Source: Vreelandella maris
GTDB lineage: Bacteria > Pseudomonadota > Gammaproteobacteria > Pseudomonadales > Halomonadaceae
Reading direction: 5' to 3'
NCBI RefSeq assembly: GCF_013371085.1
Contig: NZ_JABWCV010000004.1
Location: forward strand, 209,554-273,553
DNA length: 64,000 nucleotides
Every line of letters begins with the position of its first letter. Within the stretch, counting starts at the first letter, position 1. Shown here in pieces: positions 39,880 through 49,447 of the stretch. A model generated the notes under the pieces. It saw only the letters and a program-made list of their open reading frames with translations, had not been told where the DNA came from and searched no databases. The position numbers were made by a program, and so were the translations under genes.

Positions 39880-39946
39880 AAAAGCTTAGGTTTTTAGATG
39901 CCTGGTTTTGAAAGGCTTAGTTTTTAAAAGCTTGGTTTTTAAATAT
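39880..39946. repeat. Degenerate short tandem repeats between tgt and yajC
   Basis: Four imperfect units of about 16-18 bases sharing a GCTTAGTTTTTAAA-like core follow one another (AGCTTAGGTTTTTAG, CCTGGTTTTGAAA, GGCTTAGTTTTTAAA, AGCTTGGTTTTTAAA). The AT-rich tract lies upstream of yajC and downstream of tgt, both on the minus strand. No function is evident; slippage is the likely origin. Confidence 0.5.
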
Positions 39947-40000
39947 GACCAAACAGTTTAAACCACCCGCCATGGCGCGTGGCGATTAATTCGCTAGGTT

Positions 40001-41149
<1,149 letters not shown>

Positions 41150-41212
41150 TTAATCTCGTTCGTTTGGCGCGACTGGAGCAGGGCAAGCGGGGCAACAATC
41201 AGCAGTCAGTAA

Positions 41213-42244
41213 CTAGCGGGTCAGCAGCATGGCGTCGCCATAGCTAAAAAACGCATAGCGCTCGGCCACTGCCCGTTGGTAGGCGTGCATGGTGGTGTCG
41301 TAGCCCACAAAGGAGGACACCAGCATCAACAGGGTCGATTCAGGCAGATGGAAGTTGGTAATTAAAGCATCCACGCAGCGCCACTGGTAACCGGGATAGA
41401 TAAAAATATCGGTATCGCCACTATAAGGCGCGATCTGGCCATCGCTACTTTTCATGCAGGCGCTTTCCAGGCAGCGCACGCTGGTGGTGCCTACAGCGAT
41501 CACTCGCTTGCCGGCTGCCAGGGTCTCGCGCACTTGCTGGCAGGTGGCTTCCGTGACCTCAATCCATTCGCTGTGCATGTGGTGTTCAAGGATGTTGTCG
41601 ACGCGCACCGGCTGAAAAGTGCCCGCGCCCACGTGCAGCGTCACAAAGGCACGGTTAATGCCTTTATCTGCCAGCGCATCCAGCAGCGGCTGATCAAAAT
41701 GCAGCCCAGCGGTCGGCGCCGCAACGGCACCGTCACGCCGAGCGTAAACCGTTTGGTAGCGCTCACGGTCGCTAAGCTCGTCTTTGCGGGTGATATACGG
41801 CGGCAGCGGCATATGGCCGTGTTTTTCAAGCAGCGCAATCATCGGCGTATCGCCTAAAAATCGCAGCTCGAACAGCGCGTCACGGCGGCCTTCTACGATG
41901 GCGTGAACGTCACCCTCGAAAATCAGCTCCGTGCCGGGCTTGGGCGATTTACTCGAGCGAATATGCGCCAAGCCGCGGTGGGCATCCAGCGGGCGCTCCA
42001 GCAGCATTTCCACCTTACCGCCACTGGCCTTATGGCCGTGCAGGCGCGCCGGAATCACGCGGGTGTCGTTAAACACCAGTAGGTCGCCCGGCTCTAAAAG
42101 CTCAAGCAAATCAGGAAAGCGGCGGTGCTCAAGCGCGCCGCTCTGACCATCCACGCACAGCAAACGGCAGTCGCTACGCTGTTCAGAAGGGTAGCGAGCA
42201 ATTAATTCGTCGGGTAGTTCGTAATGAAAATCCGCGCGCTGCAT
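41213..42244 (-). CDS. queA: S-adenosylmethionine:tRNA ribosyltransferase-isomerase QueA
   Basis: Transfers the ribosyl part of SAM to preQ1 in tRNA, forming epoxyqueuosine. 343 residues with the family N-terminus [24 protein letters not shown], then [29 protein letters not shown] (in two pieces), [10 protein letters not shown] (about 180-189) and HMHSEWIEV. Length is close to E. coli QueA (356). It is upstream of tgt with a 93-base gap on the same strand. Confidence 0.96.
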   Translation of the reverse strand: MQRADFHYELPDELIARYPSEQRSDCRLLCVDGQSGALEHRRFPDLLELLEPGDLLVFNDTRVIPARLHGHKASGGKVEMLLERPLDAHRGLAHIRSSKSPKPGTELIFEGDVHAIVEGRRDALFELRFLGDTPMIALLEKHGHMPLPPYITRKDELSDRERYQTVYARRDGAVAAPTAGLHFDQPLLDALADKGINRAFVTLHVGAGTFQPVRVDNILEHHMHSEWIEVTEATCQQVRETLAAGKRVIAVGTTSVRCLESACMKSSDGQIAPYSGDTDIFIYPGYQWRCVDALITNFHLPESTLLMLVSSFVGYDTTMHAYQRAVAERYAFFSYGDAMLLTR

Positions 42245-42319
42245 GGCGTATAACTCTTAACGTTGATCAAACAGGCGGCATAGGATAGCGCTTTGGCTGC
42301 ATAAAGTCAGTCAATGTGA

Positions 42320-42347
42320 TTGACCTACCTAGAAATTTACGTATACT
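42320..42347 (+). promoter_or_regulatory. Sigma-70 promoter for tRNA-Leu
   Basis: TTGACC (42320-42325) and TATACT (42342-42347) are spaced by 16 bases. The predicted start, about 7 bases on, lies just before the tRNA 5' end, so the tRNA has its own short transcript. Confidence 0.8.
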
Positions 42348-42358
42348 ACGCACGCATT

Positions 42359-42445
42359 GCCGGTATGGCGGAATTGGTAGACGCAGCGGATTCAAAATCC
42401 GCCGCCTTTACGGGTGTGCCAGTTCGAGTCTGGCTACCGGCACCA
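42359..42445 (+). tRNA. tRNA-Leu (anticodon CAA)
   Basis: 87 bases including encoded CCA. Acceptor stem GCCGGTA / TACCGGC with discriminator A, D arm GGAATTGGTAGAC. Anticodon stem GCGGA / TCCGC with loop TTCAAAA gives anticodon CAA (UUG codon). A long variable arm (class II tRNA) and the T arm GTTCGAGTC fit Leu. The long variable arm and A73 support leucine over serine. Confidence 0.96.
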
Positions 42446-42458
42446 AATATTAAAAATC

Positions 42459-42480
42459 AGGCGCTTAGGCGCCTTTTTTT
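42459..42480 (+). terminator. Intrinsic terminator after tRNA-Leu
   Basis: AGGCGC (42459-42464) pairs with GCGCCT (42469-42474) around a TTAG loop and is followed by T7. It ends the single tRNA transcript 13 bases past the CCA end. Confidence 0.88.
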
Positions 42481-42560
42481 GTGCCTGCAATTTGTGTTTT
42501 ACCTTCCTGAATCCCTGAATGTGTCCACACAAATTTTAGCGCTTACTTTCTCGCATTAAC

Positions 42561-43901
42561 TCAACGCTCAGCCGCAAGCTTTCGATAAAGATGAACAAGC
42601 TCCGCGCTCTTCGCATCTTCGTGCCAGCTAGCGGCGTAGGTCTGAGCGCTTTCGGCAAGCTGTTGGCGCAGGGTTTCATCGCTTAATAGCCGGTTAACCT
42701 TGCTGGCGAAGTCGTCATGGGTATCCTCGGCGATCAGGCAGCCTTCTCCCTCTTTTAATATATCCAGCGTGCCCATCATGGCGGTGGAAACCACCGGCGT
42801 GCCGAGTGCCATCGCTTCCAGCAGGACTAGCCCCTGGGTTTCCGTTCGTGATGCAAACACAAAAACGTCGGCGGCGCGGTAGGCGGCTTGCAGCGGGCCG
42901 TTGCGGTCGAGATAGCCGAGGAACAGTACAGCGTCTGCCACGCCCATTTCTTGGGCGCGTTTGACGAGTGTTTCTTGGGCGGGGCCTTCGCCGGTAATGA
43001 TTAGCCGGGTGGTGGGGTGCTTATCCAATACCTTGGGCAGCATATCGATCAGAAAATCGATGTTCTTCTCAAAGGCGGCGCGGCCGACATAGAGCAGCAG
43101 CCTCGCTTCTTGCGGCAGGTCGTAGTGAGCACGAAAGTCGCTAGCCTCCTGGGCTCCTTGGGGGTGGCAAAACGCCTCCAGCGCTAAACCCGTAGCAATG
43201 ACCGTGATAGGCGTCGTCACGCCGTAGTGGGTGAGTGCCTGCTGCATTGCCCGTGAAGGAGCGACCAAGGCGTCGAGCTGCTGGCACTGGTGCACCGAAA
43301 GCCGGCGTGCCGCAAAACGCAGCCAGCGCCGCGGAAGCCAGCGGATATAGTGATGAATGTACTCCTCAAAAAGCGTGTGATAGGTCGCCACCACCGGTAT
43401 CCCAAGCCGACGCCCCAGCGCTACACCAGCATAGTGGGCGGTAAAAGGCGTATGCACATGAATCAGATCAAAGGCCTCATCTGCCAGCGAAGGTGCCAGG
43501 GCGAGCAGATCACGGTAGCGCATCATGCGATCTTCAGGGTCGCCGGGTACGCCGCGGGAAGGAATACGCAGCACACCAGGCTCATCCACTTGGCCCACCG
43601 GGTAGTCGGGGCAGATCAGCGTGACCGAGTGGCCCAAACGTTCCAGGGCACCGCGAAAGCTAGCGATGGAAGTGGACACGCCATTAACGCGAGGAAAGTA
43701 AACATCCGAAATCATGAGCACTTTGATGCCTCCCAGCGGCATCGCAGTTGCGGATGCCGTTGAGTGAAACAGCGTTAATGCTGATGCCAGTCGCGCTTCA
43801 CGCTCTGCTTCGCGCTGCTGGATTATGGCGTTGCCATGGGCTAGCTGTGTGAGCGCCGCGATTTCTGATTCGTTAAGAGGATAGCGTCTGCGCTGTGACA
43901 T
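42561..43901 (-). CDS. GT4-family glycosyltransferase
   Basis: About 446 residues from the ATG at 43901 (MSQRRRYPLN; a Shine-Dalgarno-like AAGAG lies upstream; the frame is open to 43934). A unique N-terminal 55-60 residue helical region precedes the GT-B fold starting at IKVLMISDVYFPRVNGVSTSI. The donor-binding C-terminal half holds LLYVGRAAFEKNID and the EX7E-like TETQGLVLLEAMALGTPVVST. This is the mono/di-glucosyldiacylglycerol or phosphatidylinositol mannosyltransferase type of GT4. The acceptor is unknown, possibly a membrane lipid. It is divergent from the AraC gene. Confidence 0.88.
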   Translation of the reverse strand: MSQRRRYPLNESEIAALTQLAHGNAIIQQREAEREARLASALTLFHSTASATAMPLGGIKVLMISDVYFPRVNGVSTSIASFRGALERLGHSVTLICPDYPVGQVDEPGVLRIPSRGVPGDPEDRMMRYRDLLALAPSLADEAFDLIHVHTPFTAHYAGVALGRRLGIPVVATYHTLFEEYIHHYIRWLPRRWLRFAARRLSVHQCQQLDALVAPSRAMQQALTHYGVTTPITVIATGLALEAFCHPQGAQEASDFRAHYDLPQEARLLLYVGRAAFEKNIDFLIDMLPKVLDKHPTTRLIITGEGPAQETLVKRAQEMGVADAVLFLGYLDRNGPLQAAYRAADVFVFASRTETQGLVLLEAMALGTPVVSTAMMGTLDILKEGEGCLIAEDTHDDFASKVNRLLSDETLRQQLAESAQTYAASWHEDAKSAELVHLYRKLAAER

Positions 43902-44098
43902 GTTGTTTAGACTCTTATAGCAGCTTACGAACACGCTATCTTGAGTCCATGACTGGCGGATGACAGCCAGCGCCTTAACACCTGCCCGTCCACCTTTCCG
44001 GAAGAGCGTTAACGCACAGTTGGCCGCTTCCTCGCTTTTTGTTGCTGGGCCGTTTTATAGTGCTGAAATAGCATTCGACGTACAGACGGTACCCCTCT

Positions 44099-44866
44099 AT
44101 GGCCCTTTTTGAGCTACATAGCCGCAATTTAGCCCATGAGCAGGTGGCCCATACCCACGACTTCCATCAACTGATTCTGGCCACTTGTGGCGTGACAGAG
44201 CTTTCGATGGAAGGCCAGGGGGAGCGGGTTACCGCTCGTCGCGGGTGTTTGATTCCTTCGTCGCGCCATCACGAGTACCAGGGCGATGGCAGTAACCGCA
44301 CCTTGGTTTTAGATATTCCCGTTGCGCATTTGGCGTCGCTTGAAAAGGGCAGTGAGATTGAGCGCCTGTTTGATAAGCCACGCTTTTTCAGCGTACCTCC
44401 CGCGCTAAACCAGCTGACCCACGCCCTGGCGAATCAGCTTGAGCAGTGCCCCGCGCTGCAGAATGAAATCGCGATTCTGTTGTTACGGGCGCTGACCATG
44501 TACCTGCATGATGCTTCTCCTACAGCGGTTGGGCAGTTGGGACAACACTGTATTAGCGAACGCCTGGATCTTGCTCGTTTGGATGTCTGGTTGGATCAGC
44601 ATCTTGCCGATGAGATCCGTGTGGAGCAGTTAGCTGCTTTGTGTGCCTTGAGCCCTGGGCATTTTCACAGCTGCTTTCGCGAGCTGACCGGCGTAACGCC
44701 GCTGGCCTATGTGCAGCGCAGGCGCTTGGAGCATGCCCGCACCTTGGTTCGCCACAGCACGCTCAGCTTAGGGCATATCGCCATGCTGGTCGGCTTTCGC
44801 GATCAAGGCAGTTTTTCCCGCGCCTATCGGCGTTATTTTGAGCTTTCCCCTTCTTCAGATCGCTAG
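44099..44866 (+). CDS. AraC-family transcriptional regulator with cupin sensor domain
   Basis: 255 residues: an N-terminal cupin ligand-binding half (about 1-140, with HDFHQLILATCGVTELSMEGQG and GCLIPSSRHHEYQGDG), then two helix-turn-helix units of the AraC DNA-binding domain (about 160-250). Visible pieces are LADEIRVEQLAALCALSPGHF, YVQRRRLEHARTLV and IAMLVGFRDQGSFSRAYRRYF. It stands right upstream of the RidA-to-aminotransferase operon in the same direction, so it is the likely activator; two 21-base-spaced direct repeats lie between them. Confidence 0.9.
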   Translation: MALFELHSRNLAHEQVAHTHDFHQLILATCGVTELSMEGQGERVTARRGCLIPSSRHHEYQGDGSNRTLVLDIPVAHLASLEKGSEIERLFDKPRFFSVPPALNQLTHALANQLEQCPALQNEIAILLLRALTMYLHDASPTAVGQLGQHCISERLDLARLDVWLDQHLADEIRVEQLAALCALSPGHFHSCFRELTGVTPLAYVQRRRLEHARTLVRHSTLSLGHIAMLVGFRDQGSFSRAYRRYFELSPSSDR

Positions 44867-44914
44867 TCCCTCGTCTGACCGTTAGTGATAAGATTTTCCT
44901 GCCTGCATGACTTG

Positions 44915-44942
44915 CGGGCAAAACTACCTCAGCTTCGGGCAA
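44915..44942 (+). promoter_or_regulatory. Direct-repeat operator candidate for the AraC regulator
   Basis: CGGGCAA occurs at 44915-44921 and again at 44936-44942, exactly 21 bases apart on the same face of the helix, in the 166-base gap between the AraC gene and RidA. AraC/XylS activators typically bind such direct repeats. The assignment is by position and spacing only. Confidence 0.45.
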
Positions 44943-45032
44943 GTAATTTGTCTGCTAGCGCTTTAGTCTTTGAGTAATCCATTTATATCAGCACCCTTTA
45001 CATCAGCAGCACCGCTTTCAAGGAGCAACACC

Positions 45033-45389
45033 ATGAGCGTTACCTATCAAGACAGCAATGCACGCATGAGCCAAGTGGCGATTCACAACGGCACCGTTTA
45101 TCTCGCAGGCCAGGTTCCACCTGATGCCACAGCGGATATGCGCGGCCAAACCGAGCAGGTGCTGGCGCGTATCGATCAACTACTAGCCCAAGCGGGTACC
45201 TCGAAAGAGCACCTGATTTCAGCGCAAATCTGGGTCACCAGCATGGCGGAATTCGATCAAATGAACGCTGCCTGGGATGCCTGGGTCGTGCCCGGTCGCC
45301 CGCCGGTGCGTGCAGCGCTTGAAGCCCAGCTAGCCAAGCCTGAGTGGAAAGTGGAGATCATGGTGGTAGCCGCGCTGCCGGAGGCCTGA
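45033..45389 (+). CDS. RidA family enamine/imine deaminase
   Basis: 118 residues from the ATG at 45033, chosen for AAGGAG 8 bases upstream and the family start MSVTYQDSNARMSQVAIHNGTVYLAGQVP; the frame is open from 44970. Hydrolyses reactive enamine/imine intermediates made by PLP enzymes to keto acids. Conserved Arg in PPVRAALEAQLAKPEWKVEI (R of the VRA motif). This is the YjgF subgroup often found beside amino-acid catabolic genes. It is the first gene of the operon, and the next start is two bases beyond its stop. Confidence 0.92.
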   Translation: MSVTYQDSNARMSQVAIHNGTVYLAGQVPPDATADMRGQTEQVLARIDQLLAQAGTSKEHLISAQIWVTSMAEFDQMNAAWDAWVVPGRPPVRAALEAQLAKPEWKVEIMVVAALPEA

Positions 45390-45390
45390 T

Positions 45391-46338
45391 ATGCGGGTTG
45401 TTTCTGCCGAAGAGGTCTCTCGCCACCTAACGTGGGATGGTTTGATCAAGCGGCTACACACAACGTTCGTGAACGGCGTGGAGTCACCTCCGCGCCATCA
45501 CCACGCGATGCACCGGCCAGATGGCGAAGCCACCATGCTGCTCATGCCCGCCTGGGAAGCGGCGGGCTATATCGGCGTGAAAATGGTCAACGTGTTTCCG
45601 CAAAACGCCGACCACTGTATCCCGGCGATCTCTGGGCTCTATTTGCTCAGCGAAGGTAAGCACGGCCAGCCGTTGGCCTGTATTGATGGCAGCGAGTTAA
45701 CCCGGCGCCGCACCGCGGCTGCTTCGGCGCTGGCCGCCCAAGCGCTGGCGAATGAGAACGCAGAAACGCTGCTAGTGGTGGGTACCGGTAAGTTGGCGCC
45801 CATGGTGATCGAGGCCCACGCCAGCGTGCGCCCCATCAAGCGCGTGCTGATCTGGGGGCGTAATCCCGGTAAAGCAGCCGCCATCGCCGATGAATACGCC
45901 GAACGCTTTGAGACCCACGTGGTGGAAGATCTGGCGGCTGCTGTGGCGGACGCGGATATCGTCAGTTGTGTGACGCTCTCTACCCAGCCGCTGATCAAGG
46001 GCGAGTGGCTGACGCCTGGCACTCACCTGGATTTGATCGGCGCATTTCGGCCACAGATGCGCGAAACCGATGCGCTGTGCCTGCGTCGCTCAGAGGTGTT
46101 TGTAGACACCTACGCCGGCGCCAAAGGCGAAGCGGGCGATGTTCTGCAAGCCATTGAAGAGGGCGAATTTCAGTTCGACCAGATTCAAGCGGAGCTTGCA
46201 GAGGTACTAGCAGGGACGAGATCGGGTCGCTCTGGGCCGGAGGCCATCACGCTATTCAAATCGGTAGGCGCTTCGCTGGAAGATCTGGCTGCTGCCATTG
46301 AAGTGTGGGAGTCATTGCCTGAATCTACTGCATCATAG
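45391..46338 (+). CDS. Ornithine cyclodeaminase/mu-crystallin family, ketimine-reductase-like
   Basis: 315 residues. N-terminal catalytic part has ESPPRHHHAMHRPDGEATMLLMPAW and the active-site Lys in GVKMVNVFP (about 68-76). The Rossmann NAD(P) site is LLVVGTGKLAPMVIEAH (about 128-144). The position of the catalytic Asp of true ornithine cyclodeaminase (GGDCPGKTE) reads GAFRPQMRE here. This fits the branch that reduces cyclic imines (delta-1-pyrroline-2-carboxylate, piperideine-2-carboxylate) rather than ornithine deamination. Its own ribosome binding site CGGAGG lies inside the RidA end. Confidence 0.88.
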   Translation: MRVVSAEEVSRHLTWDGLIKRLHTTFVNGVESPPRHHHAMHRPDGEATMLLMPAWEAAGYIGVKMVNVFPQNADHCIPAISGLYLLSEGKHGQPLACIDGSELTRRRTAAASALAAQALANENAETLLVVGTGKLAPMVIEAHASVRPIKRVLIWGRNPGKAAAIADEYAERFETHVVEDLAAAVADADIVSCVTLSTQPLIKGEWLTPGTHLDLIGAFRPQMRETDALCLRRSEVFVDTYAGAKGEAGDVLQAIEEGEFQFDQIQAELAEVLAGTRSGRSGPEAITLFKSVGASLEDLAAAIEVWESLPESTAS

Positions 46339-46359
46339 CTTCGCTAAGGAATGCGTACC

Positions 46360-47391
46360 ATGAAATGCTTTTACCATCCCGACCAAGCGTACCACGCGCC
46401 GCCGACCTTCCTGCTGCGCGGTCAGCCCGTGCCCTCGCCGGAGGGCCCGGTGCGCGCTGAATTGCTTACTCAAGGCTTGGCGCGTGCAGGGCTTACCTTG
46501 ACCGCGCCTAGCAAGGCCGATTCGCCTACGCTGCGCAAGCGCCTGGAACAGATTCATACGCCGCGCTACCTCACGTTTTTGGACACTATTTACGCCCGCT
46601 GGCAGGCGCTGCCTAACGCGTCGGAGTTTGTGGCACCCAATATCCACCCCTGCGGCGGTGGCCACCACTACCCGCGCCACCCCATTGGGCAAGCGGGCTG
46701 GCACCTGCACGATATGGCCTGCCCGCTGAGTGCGACGAGCTTTCAAGGCGCGCTGGCCTCGGCGGCAACGGCGGAAGCGGCCGCAGAAGAAGTGCTTAAT
46801 GGCGCCCCAACGGCCTACGCGCTGTGTCGCCCGCCGGGTCACCATGCTGGGCCGGAACGCGCCGGCGGTTTTTGCCTGCTGAACAATTCCGCACTGGCAG
46901 CCACCGTGCTGCGTGAGCGCTACGGTAAAGTTGCGATCATCGATGTGGATCTGCATCACGGCAACGGCACCCAGGATATTTTTTATTATCGTAGCGATGT
47001 GTGGACCGGCTCACTGCACGCTGATCCTAGCGACTTTTACCCATTTTTCTGGGGCGGTGCAGAGGAAGAGGGCAGCGATGAAGGCGTTGGAACCAATGTG
47101 AATCTGCCCCTGCCGGTGGGCGGTGATGGCGACGTTTATCTCGATGCCCTGGCGATCCTGATTGATCACCTGCAACGTTATGAGCCGGGTGCCGTGGTGG
47201 TGGCGCTGGGGTTGGATGCCCATAAGGATGATCCGTTGGCGGGTCTAAAGGTGGAAACCGAGGCGTTCATTGAAGTAGGTAAACGCCTGGCGGCGCTTTC
47301 GCTGCCCATGGTGATTGTCCAAGAAGGCGGTTACCCCACTGAACACCTAAGCGCCAACCTGACCGCCTTTATGCAGGGTTTTACGGCATGA
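46360..47391 (+). CDS. Acetylpolyamine amidohydrolase-type deacetylase (histone deacetylase fold) 1
   Basis: 343 residues from ATG 46360 (AAGGA 9 bases upstream; MKCFYHPDQAYH aligns to Mycoplana ApaH; frame open to 46351). Zinc hydrolase of the arginase/HDAC fold. Seen: H161-H162 in RPPGHHA, D197 and H199 in DVDLHHGNG, D286 in GLDAHKDDP and catalytic Tyr 325 in QEGGY. Residues 70-90 (RYLTFLDTIYARWQAL) are the ApaH-like insert that narrows the active site. Expected to remove acetyl groups from acetylated polyamines or similar amines. It overlaps the next gene by four bases. Confidence 0.93.
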   Translation: MKCFYHPDQAYHAPPTFLLRGQPVPSPEGPVRAELLTQGLARAGLTLTAPSKADSPTLRKRLEQIHTPRYLTFLDTIYARWQALPNASEFVAPNIHPCGGGHHYPRHPIGQAGWHLHDMACPLSATSFQGALASAATAEAAAEEVLNGAPTAYALCRPPGHHAGPERAGGFCLLNNSALAATVLRERYGKVAIIDVDLHHGNGTQDIFYYRSDVWTGSLHADPSDFYPFFWGGAEEEGSDEGVGTNVNLPLPVGGDGDVYLDALAILIDHLQRYEPGAVVVALGLDAHKDDPLAGLKVETEAFIEVGKRLAALSLPMVIVQEGGYPTEHLSANLTAFMQGFTA

Positions 47392-48494
47392 GCAAAACTG
47401 GTTTCTACTGGCACGAGCGCTGCTTTTGGCACGACCAGGGTGCAATTGGGGTGTTCTCCGCACCGGGCGAATTCCTACAGCCCCAGGCCGCTTCGGAAAG
47501 CCCAGAAAGCAAACGACGTCTGAAAAACATTCTCGAAGTCAGCGGGCTGATCGATGAGCTTCACGTGGTGAAGCCAGCCGCCGCTTCACTTACTGACCTG
47601 CTGCGTTTTCACACGCCGCGTTACCTGGATGAGCTGCAGGCGGGAGATAAAGCGCGGGGTGGCAATGGTGGCGACTGCGCCCCTTACATGCCCGGCAGTT
47701 GGGCAGCCGCCACGCAGTCCGCAGGGCTTGCCGTCGCCGCAGTCGAAGCCGTGGCGTTGGGCGAGGTAAGCAATGCTTATGCCCTGTGTCGCCCACCGGG
47801 GCATCATGCCGAAGCCGATCAAGGCCGCGGGTTCTGCCTGCTGGGCAATATCCCCGTGGCGGTGATGCGCGCCCGGGCCTTGGGGCAGGCTAACCGCGTG
47901 GCGATACTCGATTGGGATGTTCACCACGGCAACGGTCAGCAGGCAGCGTTTTATAACGAGCCTGAGGTTTTTACCGTTTCGATGCATCAAGCGGCCAACT
48001 ACCCGCTGGAAACCGGTGGCTTTGACGAGCAGGGCGAAGGCGCAGGCCTGGGTTCCAATCTCAACCTGCCGCTTCCACCGGGCTGCGGCCTGGGCGCCTA
48101 CGCCTATGCCATGGAAAAACTGGTGTTGCCCGCGCTCGAGGCGTTCAAACCTGACCTGATCGTGGTGGCGTGCGGTTACGATGCCTGCGCCAAAGACCCA
48201 TTAGGCAAGATGTTGCTCAACAGCCAAGCGTTCGCCACCATGACCGCCCAGCTAAAAGCCCTGGCCGAGCGCTGCTGCGAGGGCAAGCTGGTGTTCGTCC
48301 ATGAAGGCGGTTATTCAGAAGGCTATGTGCCGCTCTGCGGCCACGCGGTGATCCAGACGCTGGCAGGTAGTCAGATTGCCGTGCCCGACCCGCAAAACGA
48401 TGAAATTGCCGCTTGGGGCTATCAGGCCCTGCAACCGCACCAGCAGTCGTTGATAGACGACTGGTGCCAACAGTGGGAGCAACGCAAACAATGA
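47388..48494 (+). CDS. Histone deacetylase-fold amidohydrolase 2 (class II-like HDAH)
   Basis: 368 residues of the bacterial HDAC-like (HDAH) type. N-terminal GFYWHERCFWHDQGA is the class II-like start, then H139-H140 in RPPGHHA, D177 and H179 in DWDVHHGNGQQ, D265 in GYDACAKDPLG and Tyr 309 in HEGGYSEGY. Relatives deacylate lysine side chains or small acyl amides. It follows deacetylase 1 with a 4-base overlap and overlaps the aminotransferase start by 4 bases; all three are coupled. Confidence 0.93.
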   Translation: MSKTGFYWHERCFWHDQGAIGVFSAPGEFLQPQAASESPESKRRLKNILEVSGLIDELHVVKPAAASLTDLLRFHTPRYLDELQAGDKARGGNGGDCAPYMPGSWAAATQSAGLAVAAVEAVALGEVSNAYALCRPPGHHAEADQGRGFCLLGNIPVAVMRARALGQANRVAILDWDVHHGNGQQAAFYNEPEVFTVSMHQAANYPLETGGFDEQGEGAGLGSNLNLPLPPGCGLGAYAYAMEKLVLPALEAFKPDLIVVACGYDACAKDPLGKMLLNSQAFATMTAQLKALAERCCEGKLVFVHEGGYSEGYVPLCGHAVIQTLAGSQIAVPDPQNDEIAAWGYQALQPHQQSLIDDWCQQWEQRKQ

Positions 48495-49447
48495 CACCGC
48501 TTTATGATCGCGATGGCTGGATTTGGCACGATGGCGAATGGCTGGAGTGGCGCGAGGCCAAGGTGCATGTCTTCACCCACACGCTGCACTACGGCATGGG
48601 CTGTTTTGAGGGCGTACGCGCTTACGCTGGCCCTTCGGGCACGCATCTATTTCGTGCTGCTGAACATACCCGTCGCTTGGCAGAAAGTGCTCATTCGCTG
48701 GATATGCCGCTGCCGTTTAGTGAAGCGGAGTTGATCAATGCCCAGCGCGAGTGCCTGACCAAAAACGACCTGAGCAATGCCTATCTGAAACCTACCGTGT
48801 TTTTTGGTGCAGAAGGTTTAGGACTTCGTGCCCAAGGATTAACCACTCACGTAATGGTCGCCGCCTGGGATCTAGGCCCCTACATTTCGTCCCAGGCCGC
48901 TACCCACGGCCTGCGCGCGCTGACGTCATCTTGGGCGCGCCACCACGTCAATATCAGCCTGTGTCGTGCGAAAACCAATGGCCACTACGTCAACTCGATA
49001 CTGGCGCTGAATACCGCGATCAAGGCCGGGTTCGATGAAACCATCATGCTCGACCCAGAAGGCTATGTTGCCGAGGCCTCGGCGGCGAACGTCTTTTTGT
49101 TGCGGGATGGCGTGCTGCATACCCCCGAAGTGACCTCCTGCCTGCAAGGCATCACCCGGGATAGCGTGATTCAACTGGCGCAAAAGGTGTTGGGTATTGA
49201 AGTTCGCGAGCGGCGGATTACTCGTGATGAACTCTATACCGCCGATGAGGCATTTTTAACCGGCACCGCCGCCGAAATACTCCCGCTTCGCGAGCTGGAT
49301 GGCCGCCACATTGGCGGGCGCGCTGGCGCACCACCCGTCAACGAGCCCATCAGCCCAGATAGCGTGACGGCTCAGCTGCAGGGTTTATATCGCCAGGCGG
49401 TACGCGGCGAGCTGGACGATTTCAGGCATTGGTTAACGCAGGCTTAA
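48491..49447 (+). CDS. ilvE: Branched-chain aminotransferase-like class IV aminotransferase
   Basis: 318 residues from ATG 48491 (in-frame upstream codons lie inside the previous gene). Fold-type IV PLP enzyme: THTLHYGMGCFEGVRAY (about 27-43) is the BCAT N-terminus, the PLP Lys is in CRAKTNGHYVNS (about 160-171), and EASAANVFLLRDG (about 193-205) carries the phosphate-binding residues. Close to IlvE/BcaT. In this cluster it probably acts as a catabolic transaminase rather than the biosynthetic copy. Its stop converges with the HisC-like gene. Confidence 0.88.
   Translation: MTPLYDRDGWIWHDGEWLEWREAKVHVFTHTLHYGMGCFEGVRAYAGPSGTHLFRAAEHTRRLAESAHSLDMPLPFSEAELINAQRECLTKNDLSNAYLKPTVFFGAEGLGLRAQGLTTHVMVAAWDLGPYISSQAATHGLRALTSSWARHHVNISLCRAKTNGHYVNSILALNTAIKAGFDETIMLDPEGYVAEASAANVFLLRDGVLHTPEVTSCLQGITRDSVIQLAQKVLGIEVRERRITRDELYTADEAFLTGTAAEILPLRELDGRHIGGRAGAPPVNEPISPDSVTAQLQGLYRQAVRGELDDFRHWLTQA

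Noticed and set aside
42320..42559. 79-codon ORF over the tRNA-Leu gene
   Set aside because: Its frame runs through the tRNA and terminator; chance ORF.
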